Shown piece after piece: positions 24,351 to 33,318 of a stretch of DNA of 64,000 nucleotides; position 1 is the stretch's first letter, and every line of letters starts with the position of its first letter. The DNA comes from an uncultured Lachnospiraceae bacterium. Its GTDB lineage: Bacteria; Bacillota; Clostridia; Lachnospirales; Lachnospiraceae. Made by a program: the position numbers and the translations under genes. The stretch is taken from NCBI GenBank assembly GCA_902779395.1, contig CACZBK010000006.1:62001-126000 (forward strand). Direction: 5' to 3'. The notes below the pieces were generated by a model. That model worked only from the letters and a program-made list of their open reading frames with translations, was not told the DNA's origin and searched no databases.

Positions 24351-25832
24351 TCAGCCTATAGGCATCAGCTCCGAGAAGGAGTAATTCACATCCTTCTGTT
24401 CCCCGTCCATGGTAATGGTGTAACTCCTGGTCTGGAAACCTTCCTTACGAAGAGTGACTATACAGCTTCCTTCAGTTTTCTTAAAGGATATCGGAGTAAG
24501 ACCAATATAAACACCATCCTTATACACCTCAACTCCTTCGGGAGCATCGATATACACCCTGTATTCTCCGGGAGTAATGACATTTCCGCTGCTGCCGCCG
24601 TTTTCTCCTTTTCCGTTATCTGAACTCATCCTGCCGTCTTCATATACACTGTTATCTCCGCCCTCCGGAGCGGTCCCATCAGAGGTATTACCTGATGATC
24701 CGTTCTCCGAAGCAGAATCCCCTGAAACGGCAGCGGGAGAAACTTCGGGAGCAGGACTTGGAGAAGGGCTTGGTGAGGGAGACGGTTCCTGTACACTGTT
24801 TTCGGATGCAGCCGCTAAAGAAGGACCGCCCTTTTCAAGAACTACCGATAATCTGGCCGCATCCTGGGCTACACGTATATAGCGTGTCACAGTATTGTAA
24901 CCGTCTGCGCCGGCGATCATCCGGTGTATGCCGTAACTTAAGCTGACATCTTTTGCCGTATCGATCGCGGTTCCGTCGATAAGTATCTGCGCATCCTCCG
25001 GAGTACATACGAACTGCACCTTTCCATATTTGGGAGCACTCACATACCTGGAGATATCCATGCTGACTTCCTGCCCTTTTCCTACGCTTATCTGGAATGT
25101 ACCCGCACTTCCCTTATTGGATACCGTTACATCATATGTACCGACAGGTACGGCAAGCAGCATTTCGTGGCTGATCTGATATACCTTATTATCACCTATC
25201 TCTATAAAGCCGCCGACAAAATACTCATCATTCTCAAGCCGCAGGTAACCATGACCGTTCTGGACGCTTATGGAATATACCGTATGTCCCATACCGCATA
25301 CCATAAGCTTATCCACCGCATTAAGATCCATTGCTTCTCCAGGTCCGTCAGCAGTGAGTATCACGGCATTCTGGTCCATGGTATAATTCTCACCCATTAA
25401 GAAGATCTGTCTGGAACCGTCCGTTACCAGAAGATTTTCCACATCATTATATGCAAAGGCTTCTCCGTTAACCTGCAGGCTGTTTAAACGCTTCCGGCCC
25501 TTCATAAAACTTATATCCACAAGCGATCCGCGTTTCAGCTGATCCAGGGCAATAGGCTGGGCATATTTATCTTGATAAGGAGTTGCCCCGTCATAATTAA
25601 GGGTATAGTATTTCCCCACTTCCATATTATAAAAGCGTATGGTCTTCTGCTCTTTATCACATCCCACATATATAGCCGTATCCAGCGAATCATAATTTCC
25701 GGGCGTAGCAGGCATAAAGCCGGTATCCTCATAACCCGACTGGACTTCTCCGCCGGCACCGGGTACGGTGCAGCCTGAAAAAGCCAGCATAAGGCCAATT
25801 ATGAAAATAACATACCTAAGCTTTCTTTTCAT
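24351..25832 (-). CDS. PEGA-domain lipoprotein
   Basis: About 493 residues. A signal peptide with lipobox LAFSGC places the mature protein on the outer face of the membrane. A beta-rich middle part leads into one PEGA domain (YGKVQFVCTPEDAQILIDGTAI... GADGYNTVTRYI), then a Pro-Ser and Ser/Gly/Asn-rich linker (PSPSPSPSPSPAPE), then a second PEGA domain at the C-terminus (YIDAPEGVEVYKDGVYIGLTP). PEGA repeats are surface or wall-associated modules. The ATG at 25832 overlaps the end of cca; an ATG at 25838 is equally possible. Confidence 0.85.
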   Translation of the reverse strand: MKRKLRYVIFIIGLMLAFSGCTVPGAGGEVQSGYEDTGFMPATPGNYDSLDTAIYVGCDKEQKTIRFYNMEVGKYYTLNYDGATPYQDKYAQPIALDQLKRGSLVDISFMKGRKRLNSLQVNGEAFAYNDVENLLVTDGSRQIFLMGENYTMDQNAVILTADGPGEAMDLNAVDKLMVCGMGHTVYSISVQNGHGYLRLENDEYFVGGFIEIGDNKVYQISHEMLLAVPVGTYDVTVSNKGSAGTFQISVGKGQEVSMDISRYVSAPKYGKVQFVCTPEDAQILIDGTAIDTAKDVSLSYGIHRMIAGADGYNTVTRYIRVAQDAARLSVVLEKGGPSLAAASENSVQEPSPSPSPSPSPAPEVSPAAVSGDSASENGSSGNTSDGTAPEGGDNSVYEDGRMSSDNGKGENGGSSGNVITPGEYRVYIDAPEGVEVYKDGVYIGLTPISFKKTEGSCIVTLRKEGFQTRSYTITMDGEQKDVNYSFSELMPIG

Positions 25833-27219
25833 AAACATAATGCTCCAGAAGATATTGTCTGTCATTGTGTTCCGGCTCATCCAGGACATCCTCAAGCATT
25901 TCTGCCAGGATACGCCCCATATCGGGTCCCGGTTTTATTCCCGCGTCCATCAGGTCATGTCCGCCAACAGCCAGATCCTTTATGCTTATACATTGCTTTT
26001 TAGCCAGTATCAGAGGGTATTGTTCCCTGAGCTTTGCTATACGGGCCAGCTTTTCCTCCCGCATAAATGTACTCTGCGCCAGGCAGTCAGCCTCCTGAAC
26101 ATAAAAGATATACGGAAAACATTCTTCACCCATTCTGTTCATGGCACGCCGCACAGATCTTTCATCCGTATCATAACGGTCCTCATGATTTTCCACAAGG
26201 CGCACCACTTTTTTTATGGTATCGTTATCATATTTAAGACGGCGAAGGATCTCCTCAGCCATCTTTGCACTTCCGTGAGGATGCCCTTTAAAATGTGCCA
26301 CTCCGTCTTCATCAACAGTCTTATATTCCGGCTTTGCTATATCATGAAACAGCATCGTAAGACGCAGTATCCGTAATGCACGCGTATACTCACCGGCAAA
26401 TTCTTTTTTCAGAAGCTCCGTATTGATGCTCATCAGCGAATGAAGAAGATGCTCACCTACGGTATACATATGGTGGGGATTTTCCTGGGTAGCAGTCATC
26501 GTCACATCCCATTCGGGAAGAATGTATTTCGTTAGTCCGCTTTCGTAAAAAAGCTTAAACCTGTACGGATGTTCACTTATCAGCAGCTTTTCCGCCTCAA
26601 CTCTTATACGCTCCGCACTTACAAATCTGATATTCGGTGCCAGCTCCTTAATGGCATTCCAGGTATCATCCTCTATCACTGCATCCAGCTGGGCGGAAAA
26701 GCGTATGGCGCGCATCATACGTAATGCATCCTCCGTAAAACGCTCCTTCGCATCTCCCACACAGCGTATCACACCGGCTTTCAGATCGTCTATACCGCCA
26801 TGCATATCCACAATGCCCGCACCGGGAGAATAAGCCATGGCATTAACGGTAAAATCCCTGCGCTTTAAGTCCTCTTTAAGGCTGGCGGTAAACTCCACTT
26901 CCTTCGGATGTCTGCAGTCCTCATATACACCGTCGATACGATAGGTTGTAACCTCAAAGCCCTGCTGTTCATGGTTTTCCCGCATCAAAACAGTTACCGT
27001 TCCGTGCTGTATGCCGGTATCCACGGTACGCTTAAATACGGCCTTCACCTGTTCGGGAAGAGCCGAAGTCGTGATATCCCAGTCGCAGGGAGTTCTGCCA
27101 AGGATAAGATCCCTGACACATCCGCCCACTATATATGCTTCATATCCGGCATCATTCAGCAGCCCGATTATCTTAAGCGCCCCTGCCGGTATCTTATCAT
27201 CAAAATTATCAAAATTCAT
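25816..27219 (-). CDS. cca: CCA tRNA nucleotidyltransferase
   Basis: Adds CCA to tRNA 3' ends without a template. Class II features: VGGCVRDLILGR (31-42) with the G-G nucleotide anchor, catalytic Asp46 and Asp48 in DWD, the RRDFTVNAMAY motif, and the DALRMMRAIRFSAQL neck. At 467 residues it also includes a C-terminal HD domain (LTMLFHDIAKP, GHPHGSAKMAE, VENHEDRY), which in other family members has phosphatase or 2',3'-cyclic phosphodiesterase activity. ATG at 27219 lies within the end of the preceding aminotransferase gene. Confidence 0.94.
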   Translation of the reverse strand: MNFDNFDDKIPAGALKIIGLLNDAGYEAYIVGGCVRDLILGRTPCDWDITTSALPEQVKAVFKRTVDTGIQHGTVTVLMRENHEQQGFEVTTYRIDGVYEDCRHPKEVEFTASLKEDLKRRDFTVNAMAYSPGAGIVDMHGGIDDLKAGVIRCVGDAKERFTEDALRMMRAIRFSAQLDAVIEDDTWNAIKELAPNIRFVSAERIRVEAEKLLISEHPYRFKLFYESGLTKYILPEWDVTMTATQENPHHMYTVGEHLLHSLMSINTELLKKEFAGEYTRALRILRLTMLFHDIAKPEYKTVDEDGVAHFKGHPHGSAKMAEEILRRLKYDNDTIKKVVRLVENHEDRYDTDERSVRRAMNRMGEECFPYIFYVQEADCLAQSTFMREEKLARIAKLREQYPLILAKKQCISIKDLAVGGHDLMDAGIKPGPDMGRILAEMLEDVLDEPEHNDRQYLLEHYVYEKKA

Positions 27220-28303
27220 TTATTGCCTCGATCACCCTTCCCTGTTCTTCTTCTGTTATCCCGTTATACATAGGGATGGAAAGAACCGTCTTTGCGTATT
27301 CCTCAGTGATCGGAAGGTCCCCTTCCTTATATCCGAGGAAAGCATACGCTTTTGAAAGATGTGGTGGTATGGGATAGTGGATTATGGTATCCACTCCTCT
27401 GTTCTTCAGATGTTCCGCCAGGGCATCCCTTTCCTTACAGCGTATCACATACTGATGATATACATGATCCGCGCCATCCCTTACGGCGGGCTTTATCACT
27501 TTAGGATTATCTATAGCTTTATCATACAATGCGGCAGCGGCTTTTCTTTCCCCAGTAAGTTCTTTTATATGTGAAAGCCTTACTTTCAGCAAAGCTGCCT
27601 GTATCTCATCCAGTCTGGAATTAACACCAAGCTCTTCATTATGGTAACGGACACTGCTGCCGTAGTTCCGCAGCTGTCTGATACGTGCACAGTACTCTTC
27701 ACTGTCCGTTACTACCGCTCCTCCGTCACCGAAGCAGCCGAGATTTTTAGACGGATAAAACGAAAAACATCCGATATCCCCTATCGATCCGCTTATCTTC
27801 TCTCCGGCATAAGCTCCATGTGACTGGGCACAGTCCTCAATGAGCCTGAGTCCGTGCTTATCACACAATGACTTTATCTCTTTCATCCTCGCCGTTTGTC
27901 CGTACAGATGCACAGCCATGACAGCCTTCGTACGCTCCGTTATATGAGGTTCTATCCGGGTCGGATCCAGCTGATAATATTCATCAGGCTCAACGAATAC
28001 CGGCTTTCCTCCGGCGGCGCTGATGCCCATGGCACTTGCAATGAAAGTGTTGCCCTGAACTATCACCTCATCCCCTTCCGAGATGCCTGCTGCCCTGCAC
28101 GCTAAAGTCAGCGCATCAAGACCGTTTCCGCAGCCCACTGCGTATTTGCTTCCTATATATGATGCAAAAGCTTCTTCAAAGCTCTTAAGTTCCTCACCAA
28201 GAATATACCAGCCGCTTCGGAGAACCCTGACAGCCGCTGCTTCAAATTCCTCCTGATACTTAAAGAATCCCCGGTCCAGTCTGTTTGTCATTATCCTTTC
28301 CAT
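27209..28303 (-). CDS. DegT/DnrJ/EryC1/StrS sugar aminotransferase
   Basis: PLP enzyme of 364 residues that aminates nucleotide-linked keto sugars. Lys186 in SFYPSKNLGCFGDGG is the Schiff-base lysine; EDCAQSHGA binds the cofactor; the C-terminal HYPIPPHLSKAY is common in FdtB/WecE-like 3- or 4-aminotransferases. GGAGG precedes the ATG. Unusually, no other nucleotide-sugar or glycosyltransferase gene is near; it is coupled to cca by an 11-bp overlap. Substrate unknown. Confidence 0.88.
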   Translation of the reverse strand: MERIMTNRLDRGFFKYQEEFEAAAVRVLRSGWYILGEELKSFEEAFASYIGSKYAVGCGNGLDALTLACRAAGISEGDEVIVQGNTFIASAMGISAAGGKPVFVEPDEYYQLDPTRIEPHITERTKAVMAVHLYGQTARMKEIKSLCDKHGLRLIEDCAQSHGAYAGEKISGSIGDIGCFSFYPSKNLGCFGDGGAVVTDSEEYCARIRQLRNYGSSVRYHNEELGVNSRLDEIQAALLKVRLSHIKELTGERKAAAALYDKAIDNPKVIKPAVRDGADHVYHQYVIRCKERDALAEHLKNRGVDTIIHYPIPPHLSKAYAFLGYKEGDLPITEEYAKTVLSIPMYNGITEEEQGRVIEAINEF

Positions 28304-28312
28304 AAAACCTCC

Positions 28313-28344
28313 AAAAAAGAAAAACTCCCTGAGTGATCAGGGAG
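28313..28344 (-). terminator. Terminator after acpP
   Basis: CTCCCTGA-TCAC-TCAGGGAG, a perfect 8-bp stem, followed on the minus strand by TTTTTCTTTTTT. Confidence 0.9.
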
Positions 28345-28371
28345 ATTCACATTCAAAAAACATTTCCGGAC

Positions 28372-28611
28372 TTATTCTATGTCTATCCCCTGGGCTCTGA
28401 TATATTCCATAACATCGCCTACAGTCTTCAGGTTCTCAAGCGCCTCGTCCTCAAACTTGATACCGTACTCATCTTCTACAGCAGTGATAAGATCCAGAAG
28501 CTCAAGTGAATCGGCTCTGAGATCCTCCTGAAAAGAAGTATCTTCATTTATCTCTACCCCATCCGAAAGATGAAGCTGCTCTCTTATCATTTCTGCTACT
28601 TTTTCTAACAT
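28372..28611 (-). CDS. acpP: Acyl carrier protein
   Basis: 79 residues, four-helix ACP with Ser35 in ADSLELLDL, the site for 4'-phosphopantetheine. It carries acyl chains for fatty acid synthesis. It stands alone with its own promoter and terminator, not in a fab cluster, so it could be a second specialised ACP; the sequence is typical of the fatty-acid type. Confidence 0.93.
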   Translation of the reverse strand: MLEKVAEMIREQLHLSDGVEINEDTSFQEDLRADSLELLDLITAVEDEYGIKFEDEALENLKTVGDVMEYIRAQGIDIE

Positions 28612-28655
28612 GGTAACCTCCTGATGAAGTGTATTATCTAAGTTTCTAATTAGAG

Positions 28656-28684
28656 AGTATATGCATAGTATTATTGTTTGTCAA
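28656..28684 (-). promoter_or_regulatory. acpP promoter
   Basis: TTGACA (28684-28679) and TATACT (28661-28656), 17-bp spacer. Confidence 0.82.
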
Positions 28685-28728
28685 CAGCATTTTTACAGCC
28701 TTCAGCCACAAAAACACAAATGCCTGCA

Positions 28729-29580
28729 TCAGTTACGATGGACTGCGTCATAAACTTCTCTCTTTGGTATACCGCGGTCAAGAGCCACCTGTTTTAATGC
28801 TGCTTTATGATCCATCCCTTCCTGCTCATATTTTGCCACATGATCGGGTATGGAAATACTGTCCCAGGAAGCCTGCTGCTCCTGCAATAACTCTCCGGCA
28901 TCCCGTCCTTCTATGACCAGCACATATTCACCCCTTGGCTCGTTTTCTTCATAATATCCAACGGCTTCACTGATCGTCATATGCCGCACTTCTTCAAACC
29001 GCTTTGTAAGCTCACGGCACAGCGCCATGCGACGGGCGCCCAAAGCTTCATTCAGCTCAGTGAGCGTATTCTTCAGATGATGCGGTGCTTCATATAAGAT
29101 TATAGTGCGTGTCTCGGTCCTTAATTCTTCCAGGATACGGCGCCTCTCTTTTTTATCTGATGGCAGAAATGCCTCAAAACAAAAACGCCTTGCAGGCAGC
29201 CCGGATAAAGTCAGCGCCGTTATACAGGCAGCAGGTCCGGGCAGGCTGCTTACCCTTATTCCCTCTTCTATGCACATGGCCACCAGGGTCTCTCCGGGAT
29301 CGGATATGCATGGCGTTCCCGCATCGGTGATCAGCGCAATATCGGCCCCTTCCCTCATCTTGGCTATAAGGGTTCTGGCCTTATCATATTTATTGTATTC
29401 ATGATAACTGGTAAGAGGAGTCTTTATCCCGAAATGATTGAGCAGCTTAAGGCTTCCGCGGGTATCTTCGGCTGCTATCAGATCCGCATTTTCCAGTGTC
29501 TCAAGCACCCTTGCCGTGATATCACCCAGATTGCCTATGGGCGTTGCACAAAGGAAAAGCATTCCGCATTCAGAAGCCAT
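28729..29580 (-). CDS. rsmI: 16S rRNA (cytidine-1402 2'-O)-methyltransferase
   Basis: 283 residues of the tetrapyrrole-methylase fold: LFLCATPIGNLGDIT at the N-terminus, AAEDTR, DAGTPCISDPG, LPGPAACITALTLSGL and EAPHHL, all diagnostic of RsmI. It methylates C1402 of 16S rRNA in the decoding centre. It overlaps the end of trmN by 11 bp. Last gene of the yaaR-holB-ricT-trmN-rsmI unit, in the same order as in Bacillus subtilis. Confidence 0.96.
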   Translation of the reverse strand: MASECGMLFLCATPIGNLGDITARVLETLENADLIAAEDTRGSLKLLNHFGIKTPLTSYHEYNKYDKARTLIAKMREGADIALITDAGTPCISDPGETLVAMCIEEGIRVSSLPGPAACITALTLSGLPARRFCFEAFLPSDKKERRRILEELRTETRTIILYEAPHHLKNTLTELNEALGARRMALCRELTKRFEEVRHMTISEAVGYYEENEPRGEYVLVIEGRDAGELLQEQQASWDSISIPDHVAKYEQEGMDHKAALKQVALDRGIPKREVYDAVHRN

Positions 29581-30286
29581 AATCCCTCCTCATCTCTTCA
29601 CTGTATATATCCTTAGCTTCATATAATATAAGCGGTTTTTCAACCTTCATTCCCTTCTTGCCGTCCTTTACCGCCTCAATAAGCACCATAGAAGGCTCCC
29701 GGTCGGCAAAAGGATGTACCATACGGAGTCTCTTAGGCTCCATCCTTCCGGCACTAAGAGTACAGAAGAGTTCAGACAGCCTTTCCGGTTTATGTACCAG
29801 AAACAGACTCCCCCCCTGACGCAGTACGATAAAACTCTGTCTTACGATATCCTCAAAGCAGCAAAGTATCTCATGCCTTGCTATGGCAAGGGGGCCATCC
29901 GGATTGGTAAGCCCCTGTCCGGCTGCCATATACGGCGGATTGGAACATACCACCGAAAAAGAAGCAGGGCCGAAAAGCTTACCTGCTTCCTTTATATCAC
30001 CTCTTACTATCCTGATCTTTTCAGAAAGACCGTTTAATTCAACGCTTCTTGAAGCCATGGCCGCACTCTCTTCCTGTATCTCAAGCCCCACAAGCTCCGA
30101 AGCTTCTGTCTTTGCGGATAAAAGCAGAGGCAGTATTCCCGTGCCAGTACCCATGTCAAGAAGACGCGCGCCCTTTTTTACTTTAACAAAACCCGATAAT
30201 ACCACGGCATCCATGCCAAAGCAGAAACGTTCCGTATCCTGCAGTATCTTTAATCCCGAAAGTTGCAGATCATCCAGTCTTTCCAT
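29570..30286 (-). CDS. tRNA1(Val) (adenine-37-N6)-methyltransferase family protein
   Basis: 238-residue class I SAM-dependent methyltransferase: DMGTGTG (44-50) binds SAM and SNPPYM (115-120) is the NPPY motif of N6-adenine methyltransferases. Equivalent to B. subtilis YabB/TrmN6 in the same gene order. Four bases separate it from ricT. The methylated tRNA is inferred from homologues. Confidence 0.9.
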   Translation of the reverse strand: MERLDDLQLSGLKILQDTERFCFGMDAVVLSGFVKVKKGARLLDMGTGTGILPLLLSAKTEASELVGLEIQEESAAMASRSVELNGLSEKIRIVRGDIKEAGKLFGPASFSVVCSNPPYMAAGQGLTNPDGPLAIARHEILCCFEDIVRQSFIVLRQGGSLFLVHKPERLSELFCTLSAGRMEPKRLRMVHPFADREPSMVLIEAVKDGKKGMKVEKPLILYEAKDIYSEEMRRDYGF

Positions 30287-30289
30287 AAG

Positions 30290-31195
30290 CTAGTCTTCCG
30301 GATTTTCCAGCTTCTTAAGCTCCTGGAGTTCTTCTTTGGAAAGCTTTTCCTGATTCTTATTATCCTTCTTTCCTCCGTGAGACCGTCTGGTAAACTTCAG
30401 CTCATCTACGGGATATTCTTCCATTTCCTTTTCGTCATTAACATCAACAATGACCTGGACCTTCTGATGAAGTACGTCAACACTCTGGACCGTGCCTGTT
30501 GCACCGGACGGAGTAGTTACTTCATCACCGATGCGGGGAAGCCTGCGGTTAAGATATGCATAGGTATCAGCCTCATACTGCAGACAGCACATAAGTCTGC
30601 CGCACATGCCGCTTATCTTTCCGGGGTTCAGGGAAAGCCCCTGTTCCTTTGCCATCTTTATCGATACAGGTATAAAATCCGACATATATGAATGGCAGCA
30701 AAGCACTCTTCCGCAGCTGCCCAGTCCGCCAAGAAGCTTTGTCGCATCACGCACACCTATCTGTCTCAGCTCGATCCTGGTCCTGAACTGGCTTGCAAGA
30801 TCTTTGACAAGTTCACGGAAATCCACACGTCCGTCTGCCGTAAAATAAAAAACAACTTTGTTGCGGTCAAAAGTATATTCCACATCGATCAGCTTCATAT
30901 CCAGCCCGCGTGCACGGATCCTTTCCTTTGCTATGGGAATGGCCAGCTTCTCTTTCTCACGGTTCTCCTCATCGATGGCATCATCCTCGGGAGTCGCTAT
31001 TCTTATGATAGGTTTTAAAGGCTGTGTAAACTTATCATCCTCGATCTGCCTTACATCACCGACAACAGTACCGTATTCAACTCCTCTGGCAGTCTCCACG
31101 ATAACATGACCGCCTCTTTTCAGATCGTGCTCGCCCGGATCAAAGAAGTATACTTTGCCTCCGGTACGAAAACGTATTCCTGCAATGGTCTTCAT
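30290..31195 (-). CDS. ricT: RicT/YaaT, PSP1-domain RNA-processing factor
   Basis: 301 residues with the PSP1 C-terminal domain (residues about 60-150) and the cysteine set GSCGRVLCCHSY and GMCGRLMCCLQYE that binds an Fe-S cluster with RicA/RicF in B. subtilis. The Y-complex stimulates RNase Y maturation of mRNAs, and YaaT affects competence and sporulation there. The C-terminus is a charged Lys/Glu tail. Follows holB by 6 bp. Confidence 0.94.
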   Translation of the reverse strand: MKTIAGIRFRTGGKVYFFDPGEHDLKRGGHVIVETARGVEYGTVVGDVRQIEDDKFTQPLKPIIRIATPEDDAIDEENREKEKLAIPIAKERIRARGLDMKLIDVEYTFDRNKVVFYFTADGRVDFRELVKDLASQFRTRIELRQIGVRDATKLLGGLGSCGRVLCCHSYMSDFIPVSIKMAKEQGLSLNPGKISGMCGRLMCCLQYEADTYAYLNRRLPRIGDEVTTPSGATGTVQSVDVLHQKVQVIVDVNDEKEMEEYPVDELKFTRRSHGGKKDNKNQEKLSKEELQELKKLENPED

Positions 31196-31201
31196 AATAA
31201 A

Positions 31202-32206
31202 TCAACTCTCCTGTATGGTTAAAAGCAGCAGTTCCATGGTAAGCTCATAATTGGCGGAGGAGCGGAGACGGTTCTTAGCCACCTCAAGCGCCCGTATAAC
31301 TTCCTCAATGCCTTCGTAATCACTGTACTGTGCTGCTTTTTTAATACTTGTTATCTCATCCCTGAATATCAGATGGTTCATATCATGCGTGGCCTTAAAG
31401 AGCAGTATATCCCTGTACCACACAGCCATTATATCCAGATAATCATTTATGTCAAAGCCATATTCCCTTATCTGCTTCAATGCTTCCATTACTTCGGAAG
31501 TATCCATATCCTTAATGTTTTTAAGCAGTGAAAGGGCTCCCGTACGTATCTTGTCAAAATCTTCACTCGATGCAAGTGCCTTCGCCCGTCCCACATTGCC
31601 CCGTGCAAAAGCGATACATATCTCTGCCCGGCTCTCGGGTACGTGAAGATTGTTCATCAGGTACTGACGCATGTCATCATCCTGTACCGGACGCATCTGC
31701 AAAACATTGCAGCGGCTGATGATGGTGGGAAGAAGCATCCCCGTTCCGGTAGTAAGCAGTATGAAGACCACATATGCGGGCGGTTCCTCAAGTGTACGAA
31801 GCAGCGCATTCTGCGCCTGCGGCGATAGTTTTTCCGCTTCCTCTATGATATATATCTTATATTGGGAACTGTACGGTTTTATCTGCACAGTCTCACCTAT
31901 GCCCTGACGCACGTCATCAACACCTATGGTGTTGGGTTTTTCATGTGTCACGTATATGATATCAGGATGAGTCACGGCTCTGGCCTGTCTGCATGAATGA
32001 CACTCACCGCAGGCTTCAATACCGCCCTCCGGGGTTTCAACGGGTTTCTCACATAAAAGAGCCTGGGCAAAAGTTTTGGCTACAAATTCTTTTCCGCTCC
32101 TGCTCTCCCCGCATATTATATAGGCGTGGCCGACTTTTTTACTTTTTATCGCCCCCTGCAGCTGTTCTTTTATAAGGCTTTGTCCTACGATGTCCGAAAA
32201 TGCCAT
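31202..32206 (-). CDS. holB: DNA polymerase III delta' subunit
   Basis: 334 residues of the clamp-loader AAA+ family. GESRSGK (33-39) stands in the Walker A position, a zinc module CGECHSC (66-72) follows, and SRC (ISRCNVLQM) is the sensor-1/arginine finger motif. Delta' is the non-hydrolysing stator of the clamp loader, so a weak P-loop is normal. AGGTGGAGA precedes the ATG. Confidence 0.9.
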   Translation of the reverse strand: MAFSDIVGQSLIKEQLQGAIKSKKVGHAYIICGESRSGKEFVAKTFAQALLCEKPVETPEGGIEACGECHSCRQARAVTHPDIIYVTHEKPNTIGVDDVRQGIGETVQIKPYSSQYKIYIIEEAEKLSPQAQNALLRTLEEPPAYVVFILLTTGTGMLLPTIISRCNVLQMRPVQDDDMRQYLMNNLHVPESRAEICIAFARGNVGRAKALASSEDFDKIRTGALSLLKNIKDMDTSEVMEALKQIREYGFDINDYLDIMAVWYRDILLFKATHDMNHLIFRDEITSIKKAAQYSDYEGIEEVIRALEVAKNRLRSSANYELTMELLLLTIQES

Positions 32207-32245
32207 ATCTCCACCCCCCTGTTACGATACTCTGCCGTGATCAGC

Positions 32246-32689
32246 TCATGTAAACAGATCCAGAAGAAGGCCTCTTATCTCACCTATCTTTGCCAGTATC
32301 TCCATATTATCCTTTTCATCTTTGCACAGCTCCTGTGCCAGTGCATCAAGGTTTTCATCCACAAGCCGAACTATCCCGTAAACACGGTGACGTCCGCGCT
32401 TATCCAGAAAGTTTTCTCTCGAGAACTCATGCGAACGGTTCACTACCTCGTTTAAAAACTCTTTTATAAGTCCGCGGTAGCGCTTCATATCCCGGATATC
32501 CTTACGTTTGCTGAGACGCTCTCCCTGAGTGGTGATCTCACTCATGAGCGATGTCAGTTTTTCCTGAAGCTCTGTCTCCTGGATATTGCTGGTCAAAATA
32601 AACCTGAAGCTGTCATCCCTGGCCTGTTCAGGAGCGGCAGCTTCTGCAGGTACGGCCTGATTTATCTGAGCTATGCGGATAGGATCCAT
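32246..32689 (-). CDS. yaaR: YaaR-family protein (DUF327)
   Basis: 147 residues, nearly all helical, with the DUF327 pattern [24 protein letters not shown]... LYGIVRLVD-like core (here [19 protein letters not shown]). It always accompanies holB and ricT in Firmicutes; function unknown. Its start overlaps the 3' end of the guanylate-kinase-like gene by 19 bp. Confidence 0.9.
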   Translation of the reverse strand: MDPIRIAQINQAVPAEAAAPEQARDDSFRFILTSNIQETELQEKLTSLMSEITTQGERLSKRKDIRDMKRYRGLIKEFLNEVVNRSHEFSRENFLDKRGRHRVYGIVRLVDENLDALAQELCKDEKDNMEILAKIGEIRGLLLDLFT

Positions 32690-33255
32690 TCAATGATCTC
32701 CTTAAGACATGTGTCCATATCTATGTTAACAAAACGCCTGTCTATGCCGGCAAGCCGGAGTTTTTCTTCCGAAAAATCATCACAGTCCGCCAGAAAACGG
32801 CGGCACATTTCCTTATACTTTGGCTCTTTCTGGGCTCTTTCACGTTCAAGGGCACGTGAAAGCCTCAATCCGTCCTCCACTTCAATATATATCGGATGAA
32901 CATGCTCCGCGCCGTAGTATGCCTTAAGTTTTGAAAAAGCCTCCGGTGTGGATATCACCAGATAATTTTCCTTACGGATATCCGTACTTCCGTCATCAGC
33001 GGTAAAATAATACCAGTCTCCGTGAACGGTATGGTATACACGGGATTCTATGATAAGCCCTTTTTCTTCCAGAGCCTTCATACCTGCTATATCCGTAAAG
33101 TGATACTCTGCGCCTTCATGTTCTCCCTCCCTGATGGGACGGGTAGTATAAGTTACCAGAGGCTTCATATCAAGCCTATCCGTTTTAAACAGCATCCGGT
33201 AAAGGCTGTCCTTACCGCTGGCACTTTTTCCCATAAGACAGTATAATCCACCCAT
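32671..33255 (-). CDS. Guanylate-kinase-like protein at the tmk position
   Basis: 194 residues. P-loop GKSASGKDS (9-17), then [18 protein letters not shown], which is the GMP-binding signature of guanylate kinases (TTRxxRxGExxGxxYxF). The rest is shorter and less conserved than a housekeeping Gmk. In Bacillus this slot holds tmk, so this may be a paralogue with another role. The ATG has no Shine-Dalgarno site; an extended -10 TGATATAAT lies 9 nt before it, so the mRNA may be leaderless or nearly so. A later start would delete the P-loop. Confidence 0.8.
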   Translation of the reverse strand: MGGLYCLMGKSASGKDSLYRMLFKTDRLDMKPLVTYTTRPIREGEHEGAEYHFTDIAGMKALEEKGLIIESRVYHTVHGDWYYFTADDGSTDIRKENYLVISTPEAFSKLKAYYGAEHVHPIYIEVEDGLRLSRALERERAQKEPKYKEMCRRFLADCDDFSEEKLRLAGIDRRFVNIDMDTCLKEIIEWILSA

Positions 33256-33264
33256 AACCGTATT

Positions 33265-33273
33265 ATTATATCA
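33265..33273 (-). promoter_or_regulatory. Extended -10 promoter for the gmk-like/yaaR/holB unit
   Basis: TGATATAAT on the minus strand, with no good -35. Predicted transcription start near 33258, two or three bases before the ATG at 33255. Confidence 0.6.
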
Positions 33274-33318
33274 TATTTTTAAGGAAAACACCACCGTATA
33301 AGCGGTTTTTGAACGATA

